Part shown: positions 1-8,327 of the stretch, one piece after another
How the letters are laid out: every line of letters begins with the position of its first letter
Numbering within the stretch: the first letter of the stretch is position 1
From: Phycisphaeraceae bacterium
Lineage (GTDB): Bacteria > Planctomycetota > Phycisphaerae > Phycisphaerales > SM1A02
NCBI GenBank assembly: GCA_019636755.1
Contig: JAHBWZ010000003.1
Coordinates: 124,001-188,000, forward strand
Direction: 5' to 3'
DNA length: 64,000 nucleotides
Program-made: the position numbers and the translations under genes
Notes under the pieces: generated by a model
What the model was told of the DNA's origin: nothing
Databases searched by the model: none
Seen by the model: the letters and a program-made list of their open reading frames with translations, nothing else

Positions 1-1219
1 CCGGGACTTCACGGCAGGAGTAGTGGGTGAATCCCGGGATCGTCGTCTCCGCCGCGGCGCCCCCGACCGCGTAGGTGTCGGCGCCGGCCATGCCGCGGAT
101 GAACTGGAGCGTGTCGCGGATGTCCGGCGGGGCGTTGAAGAAGAACGGCAGCTGCGTCATCCATGGCTGCCATCCGCCCTGACCACCAAGCCAGGCGACC
201 CCGCGACTGCCGGGCAGCGGCTCGGTGTACGGGACACTCATCTGCCCGATGCCGATGGTGCTGGACGGGAAGCGGCGCCACTGACACAGGAGGAAGTTGA
301 TCTCGCACGCATCCAGCGCCCCGCCGCCGACGCGACCACCGTTGCCGGCCGCGATGTACGGGGCCGGCACAGCCATCGCGATCGTGTCCGGGATCTGCTG
401 ATGCGGGCTGTCCAGCCGCGTTTCACCGCGGGTGTGGCTCTCCCATACGAACGCCCTGGGCGGGACGTCGATCCCCGACCCGCATCGCGGGTTGGCCAGG
501 ATGCCCACCACCCGCAGGTCATCGCCCGACGTCTCGCTGATCGCCCATGCATCCGACCATGCTGGTGACCCTCCCTGGAACGAGAGGACCTGCATGCGCT
601 GGATGGTCCAGGCGGGAGGATCCGGTGAGAAGAGGCCCGCAACCGGTGCCCAGACAAATGCCTCGCCGTAGTGTGGCGTCGACAGTCGATCGTCGGCCGA
701 GACCGCGCCCGTGATGAACGACTGGTCATTGATGTCCCGCGCCACGCTTGCCCACGGCATCAGCGAACCCTCCTCGCCCTCATGGCGGAGCACATGGAGC
801 GGCCCGGCGGCGTAGAGCACGCCGGCGAACGTGACATCCCACGGCGTCCAGAAGAACGCCCGCGGAACGGGCACGATGCCTCGCCCCGGGATCTCGAAGT
901 CCACGTGCACAAATCCCACCACGTGTCCGCTGCCGTTGATGGCCAGTCCTCTGGACTGTGCACCAGGCGCGGTGCTGATCCGCCCCAGATCGATGAGGTG
1001 ATGCGACGGCGGCGGCGTCTGTGAGACGGCGCGCGAGGTGGCAGAGAGACAGGCCGTCATTCCCACGATCGCCGTCAGCGCGCTGAGCGTGCACCGTGAA
1101 GTTCGGCATCGGTAGAATTCAGATCGCGGATCGCGGATCGCGGATCGCGGATCGCGGATCGCGGTGCTGCGCGCCCGTCGGCGCGCCCGGTGGTCAGTCA
1201 GGTCCGTCTGTACTGTCAT
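1..1219 (-). CDS. Secreted HAF-repeat surface protein, 5' part only (runs off left edge)
   Basis: An uninterrupted minus-strand frame runs from an ATG at 1219 to the window edge, so the C-terminus is missing. GGAG lies about 9 nt upstream of that ATG. The N-terminus is Arg-rich, passes in frame through six copies of a 7-bp repeat, then has a hydrophobic stretch (LSALTAIVGMTACLSA, about residues 46-61) followed by mature sequence, as in a signal peptide. The mature part has HAF-type repeats: GLAINGSGHVVGFVH followed by AFFWTP, then VARDINDQSFITGAVS followed by AFVW. HAF proteins are secreted proteins of unknown role, and the gene at 23129 is a second member. Later starts at 1066 (GTG) or 1060 (ATG) are possible and would remove the repeat from the coding region. 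Function is unknown beyond export. Confidence 0.72.
   Translation of the reverse strand, partial: MTVQTDLTDHRARRRARSTAIRDPRSAIRDPRSEFYRCRTSRCTLSALTAIVGMTACLSATSRAVSQTPPPSHHLIDLGRISTAPGAQSRGLAINGSGHVVGFVHVDFEIPGRGIVPVPRAFFWTPWDVTFAGVLYAAGPLHVLRHEGEEGSLMPWASVARDINDQSFITGAVSADDRLSTPHYGEAFVWAPVAGLFSPDPPAWTIQRMQVLSFQGGSPAWSDAWAISETSGDDLRVVGILANPRCGSGIDVPPRAFVWESHTRGETRLDSPHQQIPDTIAMAVPAPYIAAGNGGRVGGGALDACEINFLLCQWRRFPSSTIGIGQMSVPYTEPLPGSRGVAWLGGQGGWQPWMTQLPFFFNAPPDIRDTLQFIRGMAGADTYAVGGAAAETTIPGFTHYSCREVP
1122..1163. repeat. 7-bp tandem repeat, 6 copies of GATCGCG
   Basis: Six perfect head-to-tail copies of GATCGCG occupy 42 bp. If the HAF gene on the minus strand starts at 1219, the tract is translated as about 14 codons between the start and the export signal. 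A change of one copy would shift the frame. Confidence 0.9.
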
Positions 1220-1361
1220 GGATGAAGACTCCGTGAAACGGTGCCTCGCTGTACTTCTGCCCGTTCCCGACCGCCGGGATCGGGCGTTCCGCGCGTCGGC
1301 CCGATGCCGGGCGCGGTCGATGATGCCGCCACCTGCCGTCCCGGGCACGACGGCCATGCCC

Positions 1362-1428
1362 GACCCCCGGACCCCCGGACCCCCGGACCCCGGGGACCCC
1401 CGGACCCCCGGACCCCGGCCCCCGACCT
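1362..1428. repeat. Minisatellite of about 8 bp, consensus ACCCCCGG
   Basis: Imperfect tandem copies of an 8-bp unit, consensus ACCCCCGG, are seen directly. No reading frame across it looks like protein. It is probably a simple-sequence expansion in intergenic DNA. Confidence 0.8.
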
Positions 1429-1958
1429 CCGACCCCGGAACCCTGCATCCGCGATCCGACCGCCGGCGCCGTCGCACGTGACCGACCCGGATCCCGCGGC
1501 CGATGGACCCCGCCAGAGACAGATATGCCCATCCGGCGCCGACTCTGCGCAGAATCTCAGAATTTTTTCCGGGGCCGCCGGGCGCGTCATCGGGCGCCCG
1601 GGATCGGGCGGGCGCTCGGACAGGCACTCGCACGCAGCGGCCGCAGCCTCGAGCAGCGAGCGCGTGTCCGGTACAGGGCGGCGGGGGGGAGATCGAGATG
1701 AGGCCCGCACCCCGGCCGCTGCGGCGCCGAAATCTTCCCCGCCCCGCGAGTGGCGGCGGAGGCGTTCGACGTCGTGCGTTTCCGCTCCCCCCTGCGGGCG
1801 AGGATTGTTCCTGTCGCTCGCTGTCCACGAGTTCCGCTGCGCTGCACTCGTGGCTACCGACCGTGGCCCCTTCGGGGCCCAAGGCGCGCGCCCATGGTCC
1901 CGACGGCGCCACGGTCAGTCGCGCCATTCACTTCGGGGCCTCTCTCCGAACGCAGATG

Positions 1959-1991
1959 AATTCACCACGAAGTGCACGAAGGACACGAAGG
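1959..1991 (+). repeat. CACGAAG-type intergenic repeat, forward copy
   Basis: The stretch begins TTCACCACGAAG and repeats the ACGAAG core at 8-10 bp spacing. Its reverse-complement partner lies at 2228-2287. A related ACAGAG-rich run follows at about 2046-2075. Confidence 0.7.
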
Positions 1992-2227
1992 CGTGCATGA
2001 AGCGCCGTCCTCGGCGTGCGCGCATTCGCTGCATACGGGAGAGTTGACAGAGAGGGCACAGAGGGCGCAGAGCAGAGCAGGCCAGGTCAGATCAGATCAG
2101 ATCGAGTCAAGGTGTGATCGGAAGCGTCATCGAGGTCCACACCATCCTGCGGCATCAGGACCGTGCTTCGAATGAGCGCGCTCGTGCCAGTCGAGCAGGA
2201 TCCCGACCGTTCCTGCCCAGTCGACCC

Positions 2228-2287
2228 CTTCGTGCCATTCGTGTTCTTCGTGGTGAACCGGTCCGGCTTCGTGGTGAACCGGTCCGG
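2228..2287 (-). repeat. CACGAAG-type repeat, inverted copy with a 21-bp direct duplication
   Basis: This is the reverse-complement form of the 1959 repeat. It ends in two perfect direct copies of a 21-bp unit at 2246-2266 and 2267-2287, beginning CTTCGTGGTG. With the forward copy it forms a loose inverted pair about 240 bp apart. Confidence 0.75.
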
Positions 2288-2393
2288 CTCCAGCGCGAGC
2301 ATGGAGCGTTGACTGCTCGACCGACGCAACGGCCGCGGTTGGACACGGTCGCGCGCAGGACACCCTGGCGCAACACGCGCCAGCCTGTGGTCG

Positions 2394-3068
2394 TCAGGCC
2401 CCGTGCGCCCGGTAGAGCCCGTGTGCCTCGATGTATGCCAGCACCGATGGGTCCAGCCACGCCGACGCCTGGTCGGTGTGGCCGCTCGCGCACAGGTCCC
2501 GGATGGATGTCGACGCGTGCGGCAGCGGTTCGCCGTCGAGCAGACGGTGCCGCCACCACCCGGGTGAGCGCAGGGGTGGCGCGTCGCGCAGGAAGGACGC
2601 GGCGTCATCGTGCGGCGGGCGGAGCACGATCACGGGGTCTGCGAGCGCGAGGATCGCCTCCGGTTCGCGCCAGCGATGCAGGAGCGCTGCCTGGTCGGAT
2701 CCCAGGATGAAGCGGTGGGTGCGATCGGGATGCGCCGCCGCGAGCGTGCGGAGCGTTTCGACGAACCAGCTGGGCCCGGGGCGGTCGACCTCGATCCGAG
2801 AGACATGTGCCCAGGGAATCCCCGCGAGCGCGAGGCTCAGCATCTCGAGGCGCTGCCCGGCCGTTGCGCCCGGTGCGCCGTCCTTGAGCGGATTCTGTCG
2901 CGCGGGGATGAACAGCACCTCGGCAGCGCCGGTCGCGCGCCGGGCGCGGTCGGCGATCTCCAGGTGCGCGCGGTGCGGCGGATCGAAGGTGCCACCGAAG
3001 AGCAGGAGGGGCGGTGCGGGGCTGGAAGAGGCGCTGTGCATCGCGGTGGGAGGTGCCGGACGGGGCAT
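2394..3068 (-). CDS. nadD: Nicotinate-nucleotide adenylyltransferase NadD
   Basis: NadD transfers AMP from ATP to nicotinate mononucleotide, the step before NAD synthetase in NAD+ biosynthesis. The 224-residue product has the nucleotidyltransferase signature GGTFDPPHRAHLEIA near residue 25, the substrate motif VLFIPARQNPLKDG near residue 51, and the C-terminal ISTSIRD-like sequence STSIRDL that binds nucleotide. The length matches the family. The frame starts at 3068, but an internal ATG at 3041 gives a more usual N-terminus; neither has a clear ribosome-binding site. PanC follows upstream on the same strand, so two cofactor-biosynthesis genes are adjacent. Confidence 0.93.
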   Translation of the reverse strand: MPRPAPPTAMHSASSSPAPPLLLFGGTFDPPHRAHLEIADRARRATGAAEVLFIPARQNPLKDGAPGATAGQRLEMLSLALAGIPWAHVSRIEVDRPGPSWFVETLRTLAAAHPDRTHRFILGSDQAALLHRWREPEAILALADPVIVLRPPHDDAASFLRDAPPLRSPGWWRHRLLDGEPLPHASTSIRDLCASGHTDQASAWLDPSVLAYIEAHGLYRAHGA

Positions 3069-3114
3069 CGGTGGCCGGCGCGATCGAGCAGGCGGTCGAG
3101 CTCCGACGACCCGG

Positions 3115-3993
3115 TCAGGGCGGATCCGGGCTGCTCGGAACCCGGCCGAGTATCTCGACAGCCGGCGAGGGATGGATCGGCATGGGCATGTTGTCGATCA
3201 GCCGCACCGCGCCGAGCCGCGCGGCGATGAGGGCGCGGGTCGGGACGGACAGAGACTCGGCGGGCAGCAGCGAATCGGCCCGGCGCACCACCGCGTACTC
3301 GACCGAGAGTCCGTGGACCTGGAGTGTGTCGAGCATGATGCACTCGGCAATGTCCGGGGTGGGGAGGGTGGTGGCCTTGCGCAGCGCGCGAAACAGTCCC
3401 ACGGCGTCCCCGCGCTCGTCCGGCCCGAGGTACGCGTTGCGGCTGCTCAGCGCGAGACCGTCGGGCTCCCGTACCGTCGGGTGTCCGACGATCCGCAGAC
3501 CCGGCCAGCGGTTCCCGGCGGCCTCGACCATGGCCGTGATCACGCGAAGCTGCTGATAGTCCTTCTCACCGAGGACGGCCGCGCACGGGCGGACCAGGTC
3601 GAACAGGCGCGCCACGACCTGGCAGACGCCGGCGAAGTGCCCGGGTCGAATGCGATCCTCCAGCCCGGGCGCGGTCGCCACCGCCGGCAGCGGCGGGACC
3701 GGAACTTCGAGGTCCGGGGGATAGATCGCCGTCGCCGCGGGAAGGAAGACGGCGTCGGCGCCATGCGCCCGGCAGAGTTCAAGATCGCGGTCCACCGGGC
3801 GCGGATAGCGGTCGAAGTCCTCGCCCGGCGCGAACTGCGTCGGGTTCACGAAGATGCTCACGATCGTCGGTGTGCCGAGGTGACGGGCGGCGTCGATGAG
3901 GGCCAGGTGGCCGGCGTGCAGCGCGCCCATCGTCGGCACGAATGCCCCACCGGCCATGGGCCTGAGTTCATCGGCGGTGCGGAGAAGGCGCAT
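3115..3993 (-). CDS. panC: Pantothenate synthetase PanC
   Basis: PanC joins pantoate and beta-alanine with ATP to make pantothenate, the coenzyme A precursor. Diagnostic motifs are present in order: PTMGALHAGHLAL (HIGH-type nucleotide-binding motif), FVNPTQFAPGEDFDRYPR, the GEKDYQQL lysine motif, and LALSSRNAYL (KMSKS-like). I chose the ATG at 3993 because MRLLRTADELR is the normal family N-terminus; the frame opens further upstream at 4032. The product is 292 residues, typical for the family. It lies 46 bp upstream of nadD in the same orientation, suggesting a small cofactor operon. Confidence 0.94.
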   Translation of the reverse strand: MRLLRTADELRPMAGGAFVPTMGALHAGHLALIDAARHLGTPTIVSIFVNPTQFAPGEDFDRYPRPVDRDLELCRAHGADAVFLPAATAIYPPDLEVPVPPLPAVATAPGLEDRIRPGHFAGVCQVVARLFDLVRPCAAVLGEKDYQQLRVITAMVEAAGNRWPGLRIVGHPTVREPDGLALSSRNAYLGPDERGDAVGLFRALRKATTLPTPDIAECIMLDTLQVHGLSVEYAVVRRADSLLPAESLSVPTRALIAARLGAVRLIDNMPMPIHPSPAVEILGRVPSSPDPP

Positions 3994-4086
3994 CTGGCCC
4001 GTACGCTCGCACGCCCCGGTCGACCCTGTCAAGGCGGGTCGGCACGGCGGGTCGGTGCGCGTGATCGGCCATCGCCCGCCGGCGGC

Positions 4087-4797
4087 TCACAGTCCCGCGC
4101 GCAGCGGGCACACGACATCCAGGATGGTCTGCGCGCCGAACTTGAGGATCACGTTCGCCCGGTGCGTGGCGATCGTCTTGTGGCTGAGCCCGAGTTCGCC
4201 GGCGATCGACTTGTTGGACCTCCCGGCGGCGAGCGCGTCCAGGACCTGTCGCTCCCGTGGACTGAGCAGGTCCAGGCGCTCGCGGAACCGGCGCCGCGCC
4301 TCGAACCGATCGAACTTCAGTCGATCCTCGGCGACGGCGTCACGGATGGCGGCGAGCAGGCGGGCTCCCTGGACGGGCGCGGTCAGGATGTCGACGACAT
4401 GCCCGCTTCGCACTGCGGCCACCGCCGCGCCGATGTCGATGCGCGTCGCGGTGAGGACAGCCGTCGGCGTGCGGCCGTGCCGCCGGCCCAGTTCGCTGAG
4501 CAGCGTCATCGCGCTCATGTCGGGAAGGACCGGCTCGAGCACGAGGCAGCCGAAGGTCCGGTCGGTGGGCGCGTCGAGGAGCGCCCGGCCGGTGTCGTGC
4601 AGCCGCACATCGCCACCAAGGGACGGGCGCAGGGCTTCGACGACGGCCCGAAGGCCCGGATCCACGACGGCAACCTGGATCGGTGGTGGCGCGGCGAGGT
4701 CAGTCTCGCCGTTGTGGTGGGTGCCCGCCGGGGCGGGTGTCGGCGCGAGGTGAAGGCGCTGGTGGGGAACGCGGGTCGGAGACATGTCGAGCTTCAT
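4087..4797 (-). CDS. LuxR/FixJ-type response regulator with a degenerate receiver
   Basis: The N-terminal half (about residues 40-160 from the ATG at 4797) aligns with a FixJ-like receiver. The C-terminal half is a LuxR helix-turn-helix, with LSPRERQVLDALAAGRSNKSIAGELGL visible in pieces such as LSPRERQVLDALAAG and NKSIAGELGLSHKTI. The receiver is unusual: the phospho-acceptor Asp is replaced by Glu (CLVLEPVLPDMS, about E88), only one acidic pocket residue remains (VAVVD), and the usual Lys before Pro is Ala (ILTAP). A standard sensor kinase is therefore unlikely to phosphorylate it. GTG 4830 and ATG 4785 are other possible starts. It is divergent from the Fe-S carrier gene. No partner kinase is adjacent. 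Confidence 0.85.
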   Translation of the reverse strand: MKLDMSPTRVPHQRLHLAPTPAPAGTHHNGETDLAAPPPIQVAVVDPGLRAVVEALRPSLGGDVRLHDTGRALLDAPTDRTFGCLVLEPVLPDMSAMTLLSELGRRHGRTPTAVLTATRIDIGAAVAAVRSGHVVDILTAPVQGARLLAAIRDAVAEDRLKFDRFEARRRFRERLDLLSPRERQVLDALAAGRSNKSIAGELGLSHKTIATHRANVILKFGAQTILDVVCPLRAGL

Positions 4798-4994
4798 GTG
4801 TCTGGTCGGGCGATCGGTCGGCCGCCGCACGTCCCGGAACCCTTGCCGCCGGGCCGGGTATTCCGGGCGCGGTGGGTCGGGTCGCCGTGCGGACGTCGAC
4901 GGATCGCGTCACGGGCGGGCCCGGATTCGTCCGGGACCGGAGAATTCCGAGCGCGCGGCACCCCGACGAGTCGGCGCCGTGCCCGCCCCACGGC

Positions 4995-5000
4995 TACACT
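4995..5000 (+). promoter_or_regulatory. Putative -10 box TACACT upstream of the Fe-S carrier gene
   Basis: TACACT lies 36 nt before the ATG at 5037, preceded by GGC. The same TAnACT pattern recurs ahead of several genes here. The mRNA leader would include AGGAG. No convincing -35 is seen. Confidence 0.4.
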
Positions 5001-5036
5001 TGCGACGCATTCGCAGTCCAGGAGCACGACCCCGCC

Positions 5037-5432
5037 ATGTCCGTCCTCGTCACCGACTCCGCCATCCGCGAAATCGCCTCCATCGTCCGTCAGCAGGGCC
5101 TCGACGCCGCGAAGGTCCGTCTCCGCGTGGGCGTCAAGGGCGGTGGATGCTCCGGCTTCTCCTACATCCTCGACCTGACCGAGCATGAGAAGGACACCGA
5201 CGAGGGCTGGGACTACGAGGTCCCCGTTCCGCAGCCCGTCGGCGCCGGTGCCGAGGCGGAGTCCGTGGGCGGCGAGTCGTTCCGGCTCCGCGTCATCTGC
5301 GATCCCAAGAGCTACCTCTACCTCAACGGCACGACCGTCGACTTCAAGGACGAGCTCATGGGGCGCGGCTTCGTCTTCAACAATCCGAACGCGACGAACA
5401 CCTGCGGCTGCGGCTCCAGCTTCAGCGCCTGA
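5037..5432 (+). CDS. A-type iron-sulfur carrier protein (IscA/ErpA/HesB family)
   Basis: A-type carriers hold and pass Fe-S clusters to target enzymes. The 131-residue protein has the three conserved cysteines: CSGF after a GVKGGG loop near residue 38, and CGCG in NTCGCGSSFSA at the C-terminus. The family sequence DFKDELMGRGFVFNNPNA is clear. An acidic insertion of roughly 20 residues (WDYEVPVPQPVGAGAEAE) makes it longer than the usual 107-115 residues. The ATG at 5037 is preceded by AGGAG at good spacing; longer frames upstream are not needed. No isc or suf genes are adjacent, so its client is unknown. Confidence 0.9.
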   Translation: MSVLVTDSAIREIASIVRQQGLDAAKVRLRVGVKGGGCSGFSYILDLTEHEKDTDEGWDYEVPVPQPVGAGAEAESVGGESFRLRVICDPKSYLYLNGTTVDFKDELMGRGFVFNNPNATNTCGCGSSFSA

Positions 5433-5465
5433 CGGGGTCGGGCCGGACGCGGCCGGCGGCTCGCG

Positions 5466-6782
5466 TCATGCGATGAACCGTCGGACGACCAGCGCGTCGT
5501 TCTGTCCGCCGAATCCGAACGAGTTCGACAGACAGACGTCGACGGCGCACGACCGCGCGACGTTGGGGACATAGTCCAGCGGCAGGTCGGGGTCCGGATC
5601 GTCGAGATTGATCGTCGGCGGAACGACGCCGTGTCGGATCGCCATCACGCAGGCGATGAGTTCGACCGACCCCGCCGCGGCGATGAGGTGTCCCATCATC
5701 GATTTGATCGACGAGACCGGGACCGACGGCGCGTTCTCCCCGAAGACCGTGCGGATCGCCAGCGTTTCGATGGAGTCGTTCTCGCTGGTTCCCGTGCCGT
5801 GCGCGGAGATGTAGTGCACGAGCGGGCGACCGTCCGCGCCGCGGCGTGCAGGGTCGATGCCGGCCATGGCGAGTGCCTGCCGGATGGCCTCCGCCGGCCC
5901 GCGCCCCTCCGGGTGCATGTCGGTGATGCGGAACGCATCGGCGCTGGAGCCGTAGCCGGTGATCTCCGCATACGGCGTGGCGCCGCGCGCGCGGGCGTGG
6001 TCCAGCGTCTCCAGGACGACGATTCCGGAGCCTTCGCCCATGACGAATCCGTCGCGCGAGCGGCTGAACGGCCGGGAGGCGCGCTGCATCTCGTCGTTGC
6101 GGCGCGAGAGCGCGGTCAGCCGGATGAAGCCGGTCAGGCCCAGCACATGGATCATGGTGTGCGTGCCGCCGGAGAGCATGAGGTCCGCCTCGCCGTCACG
6201 AAGCATGGTGAACGCTTCACCGATGGCCTGCGTCGAGGCGGCGCACGCGGTCAGGCAATTGAACACGGGGCCGCGGAGGTCGAACTCCCGCGCGAGGTGC
6301 GCGGCGGGCATGTTCGGCTCCTGCTCCAGTTCCGTCATCGGGTCCAGGCAGGTTGCCGCCGCCTCCGCCCAGCGCCGCGTATCGATCATCGAACGTGCCG
6401 GGTCCCAGGACGCCAGTTGCGTCCGCGCGAAGCCGCCGAAGTCCAGCACGCCCTCGCCCGCACCCAGGTAGATCCCCGCCCGTGACGGGTCCAGCGATGC
6501 GCCGTCCAGGCCCGCCTGGGTCCACGCCTGCCGTGCGGCGCCCAGCGCGAAGCGGCTGTTGGCGCCCGCATTCGCGTGCGTCACGGGATCCCGGACGAAC
6601 CTGCGGAAGTCGTACTCGCGGACCTGCGCGGCGAACGTGGTGGAGAACGTCGACGCGTCGAACCGGTCGATGGGACGGACACCCGATTCGCCGGCGCAGA
6701 GGCGGCGCCAGACGCCGTCGAGGTCGTGACCGAGCGGCGTCACCCATCCCATGCCCGTGATCACGACGCGGTTCCTGCTCAT
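5466..6782 (-). CDS. fabF: Beta-ketoacyl-ACP synthase II (FabF-like)
   Basis: It condenses malonyl-ACP with acyl-ACP in fatty acid or polyketide-type synthesis. The start at 6782 (MSRNRVVITGMGWVTP) is the typical KAS N-terminus and gives 438 residues. The catalytic triad is intact: Cys180 in LTACAAS, His328 in SAHGTGTSEND, and His365 in MMGHLIAAAGSVE. The Gly-rich C-terminus SNSFGFGGQNDALV is also typical. It lies 32 bp downstream of a second, catalytically altered KAS in the same orientation, so the two may form a heterodimer as in type II polyketide or aryl-polyene systems. No ACP or reductase gene is adjacent. Confidence 0.92.
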   Translation of the reverse strand: MSRNRVVITGMGWVTPLGHDLDGVWRRLCAGESGVRPIDRFDASTFSTTFAAQVREYDFRRFVRDPVTHANAGANSRFALGAARQAWTQAGLDGASLDPSRAGIYLGAGEGVLDFGGFARTQLASWDPARSMIDTRRWAEAAATCLDPMTELEQEPNMPAAHLAREFDLRGPVFNCLTACAASTQAIGEAFTMLRDGEADLMLSGGTHTMIHVLGLTGFIRLTALSRRNDEMQRASRPFSRSRDGFVMGEGSGIVVLETLDHARARGATPYAEITGYGSSADAFRITDMHPEGRGPAEAIRQALAMAGIDPARRGADGRPLVHYISAHGTGTSENDSIETLAIRTVFGENAPSVPVSSIKSMMGHLIAAAGSVELIACVMAIRHGVVPPTINLDDPDPDLPLDYVPNVARSCAVDVCLSNSFGFGGQNDALVVRRFIA

Positions 6783-6814
6783 GGCGTTCAGACGATCCTT
6801 TCCCGTGCCCGGGT

Positions 6815-8143
6815 TCATGCGTCGAAGCGGCGGAGGAGCACGGCCGCGTTCTGTCCGCCCTGACTCGTGGACAGCACCAGGACATGCTCGAGCGACGCCG
6901 TCCGCGCGGCCGTGGCGTTCGCATCGAGGTCCGTGATCCCCGCCGTGTTGAGTCGCGCGGGAAGCATGCGCTCGCGAAGCATCCGCGCGGCGACGGCGAC
7001 GGAGACCGCCGCGGATCCGGCATGCGTGTTGCCGATCGTCGGCACGATGGTCACGAGCGGGATCGTCGGTGTCCGCGCGCCGAAGACCGTTCGAAGCGCA
7101 TGGCGCTCCAGGGCGTCGACGGCGGGAATGCTCGATCCGAACGGCACGATCGCGTCGACCTCGTCGGCGGTGATCCCGCCACGGGACAGCGCCAGCCGGA
7201 TCGCCGCGGAGAGCGTCTCGCCCTCGGCGGGAATGCGGAGGCCGACGGTGTCCGGGCACACGTTCTGCGTGGCCGCGAAGCCGACGATCTCTGCAGCGGG
7301 GCGTGCACCGCGGCCCAGCGCGGCGTCCAGCGCCTCGAGGACCAGGATCGCGCCGCCGGCGCCGGCGACCGTTCCGCGGGCATCGGGGCTGAACGGTCGG
7401 ACGATCGATGCAGGGTCGTCCTCCGGGGCGGTCGCGGCCAGCCGGTCCGCGAAGTGCAGGCGCATGAACGCCATCGGGTTGAGCTTGTCCTCGGCGCCGC
7501 CGGAGAGACAGGCGTCGGCCGCACCGCGGCGGATCACGCGCATCGATTCACCGATCGACAGCGCCCCGGATGCCTCGCAGCAGGTGATCGTATTGCTGGG
7601 ACCGCGGCAGTCATGGATGATCGTGACGTGGCACGCCAGCATGTTGGGCAGGTACTTGAGCAGCCACAGCGGCGTCAGGTTCTGCATGCCCTGCGCGCCC
7701 CAGTGGTGCAGATCCAGCGTGCCGTCCGCGGCGGCGCTGGAGATGAGCGCCTGTCCCAGTTCGTGCGGATCGGCCGCGATCAGTCCCGCGCCGATGTGAC
7801 AGCCGAACCGATCCGGCGCGATCGTGGGCGTCGCGTCGGGATCGGTCCCGCGCGTGACAAGACCGGCGTCCGTGATCGCCGCGGCCGCGCCGGCGACGGC
7901 CAGTTCGATGTCCCGGCACATCACCTTCAGGTTCTTGCGATAGGACTTCGGGACATGCTGCCTGATGTCCAGCGCTTCGTCGGTGATTTCACCGGCGATC
8001 CCGCACGCGTAGCCGGAGGCGTCGAATCCGCGGATCCGGTCGATCGCGGTGCGTCCCTCGCAGAGCGCGGACCACAGCGCATCGATTCCGACGCCGCACG
8101 CGGTCACAGGACCGACACCGGTCACGACGATGCGCCTGCTCAT
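6815..8143 (-). CDS. KAS-like protein lacking both catalytic histidines (possible chain-length-factor-like partner)
   Basis: The 442-residue product has a full thiolase-fold KAS sequence: start MSRRIVVTGVGPVTACG, nucleophile region NTITCCEASGAL with Cys189 retained, and end STSQGGQNAAVLL. The first catalytic His motif HGTGT is replaced by FGSSI (F335), and the second, GH, is replaced by GN in TIGNTHAGSAA (N372). Decarboxylative condensation is therefore doubtful. In known type II systems an inactive KAS partner sets chain length but usually loses the Cys instead. A TATACT box lies 9 nt before the ATG. It sits immediately upstream of the intact KAS, which fits a heterodimer. Confidence 0.85.
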   Translation of the reverse strand: MSRRIVVTGVGPVTACGVGIDALWSALCEGRTAIDRIRGFDASGYACGIAGEITDEALDIRQHVPKSYRKNLKVMCRDIELAVAGAAAAITDAGLVTRGTDPDATPTIAPDRFGCHIGAGLIAADPHELGQALISSAAADGTLDLHHWGAQGMQNLTPLWLLKYLPNMLACHVTIIHDCRGPSNTITCCEASGALSIGESMRVIRRGAADACLSGGAEDKLNPMAFMRLHFADRLAATAPEDDPASIVRPFSPDARGTVAGAGGAILVLEALDAALGRGARPAAEIVGFAATQNVCPDTVGLRIPAEGETLSAAIRLALSRGGITADEVDAIVPFGSSIPAVDALERHALRTVFGARTPTIPLVTIVPTIGNTHAGSAAVSVAVAARMLRERMLPARLNTAGITDLDANATAARTASLEHVLVLSTSQGGQNAAVLLRRFDA

Positions 8144-8152
8144 GGGCGGGGG

Positions 8153-8158
8153 AGTATA
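8153..8158 (-). promoter_or_regulatory. Putative -10 box TATACT, 9 nt before the KAS-like ATG
   Basis: Read on the minus strand, TATACT is followed by nine nt and then the ATG at 8143. Transcription would start at or just before the start codon, implying a leaderless or nearly leaderless message. It is preceded by CGG, as at several other sites in this window. Confidence 0.5.
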
Positions 8159-8327
8159 CCGATCCGCGTCGCCGGCTCCGGTCGGCTGCCCGTGGATCCG
8201 GTCGGACCGGTGGCCGGCGTTCCCTGACCTCACCGGTCCCATCCTGCGCCGCCGGCGCCTGTCCGCATCCATGTGCGGCGCCCGGACGATGCCGTCACGC
8301 GGGCTCCGGCAGCAGGTGTGCGTCGAC

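Larger units (their letters stand above)
1220..2393. other. Non-coding, repeat-rich intergenic region
   Basis: About 1.2 kb with no gene I can support. Long frames on both strands give only Pro/Arg/Ser-rich translations without recognisable domains. The region holds a CCCCCGGA-type minisatellite (1362-1428), a hairpin-rich stretch near 1790-1930, and accessory repeats of the CACGAAG type near 1959-1991 and, inverted, near 2228-2287. It separates the divergent HAF-type gene from the 3' end of nadD. Confidence 0.6.

Noticed and set aside
1362-1428. A proline-rich coding region
   Set aside because: All frames are low complexity and the minisatellite is enough to explain the pattern.
2431-5178. 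A very long plus-strand open frame opposite nadD, panC and the LuxR gene
   Set aside because: The translation is Arg/Gly-rich with no domain, and the opposite strand holds clear families. High GC makes long antisense frames common here.
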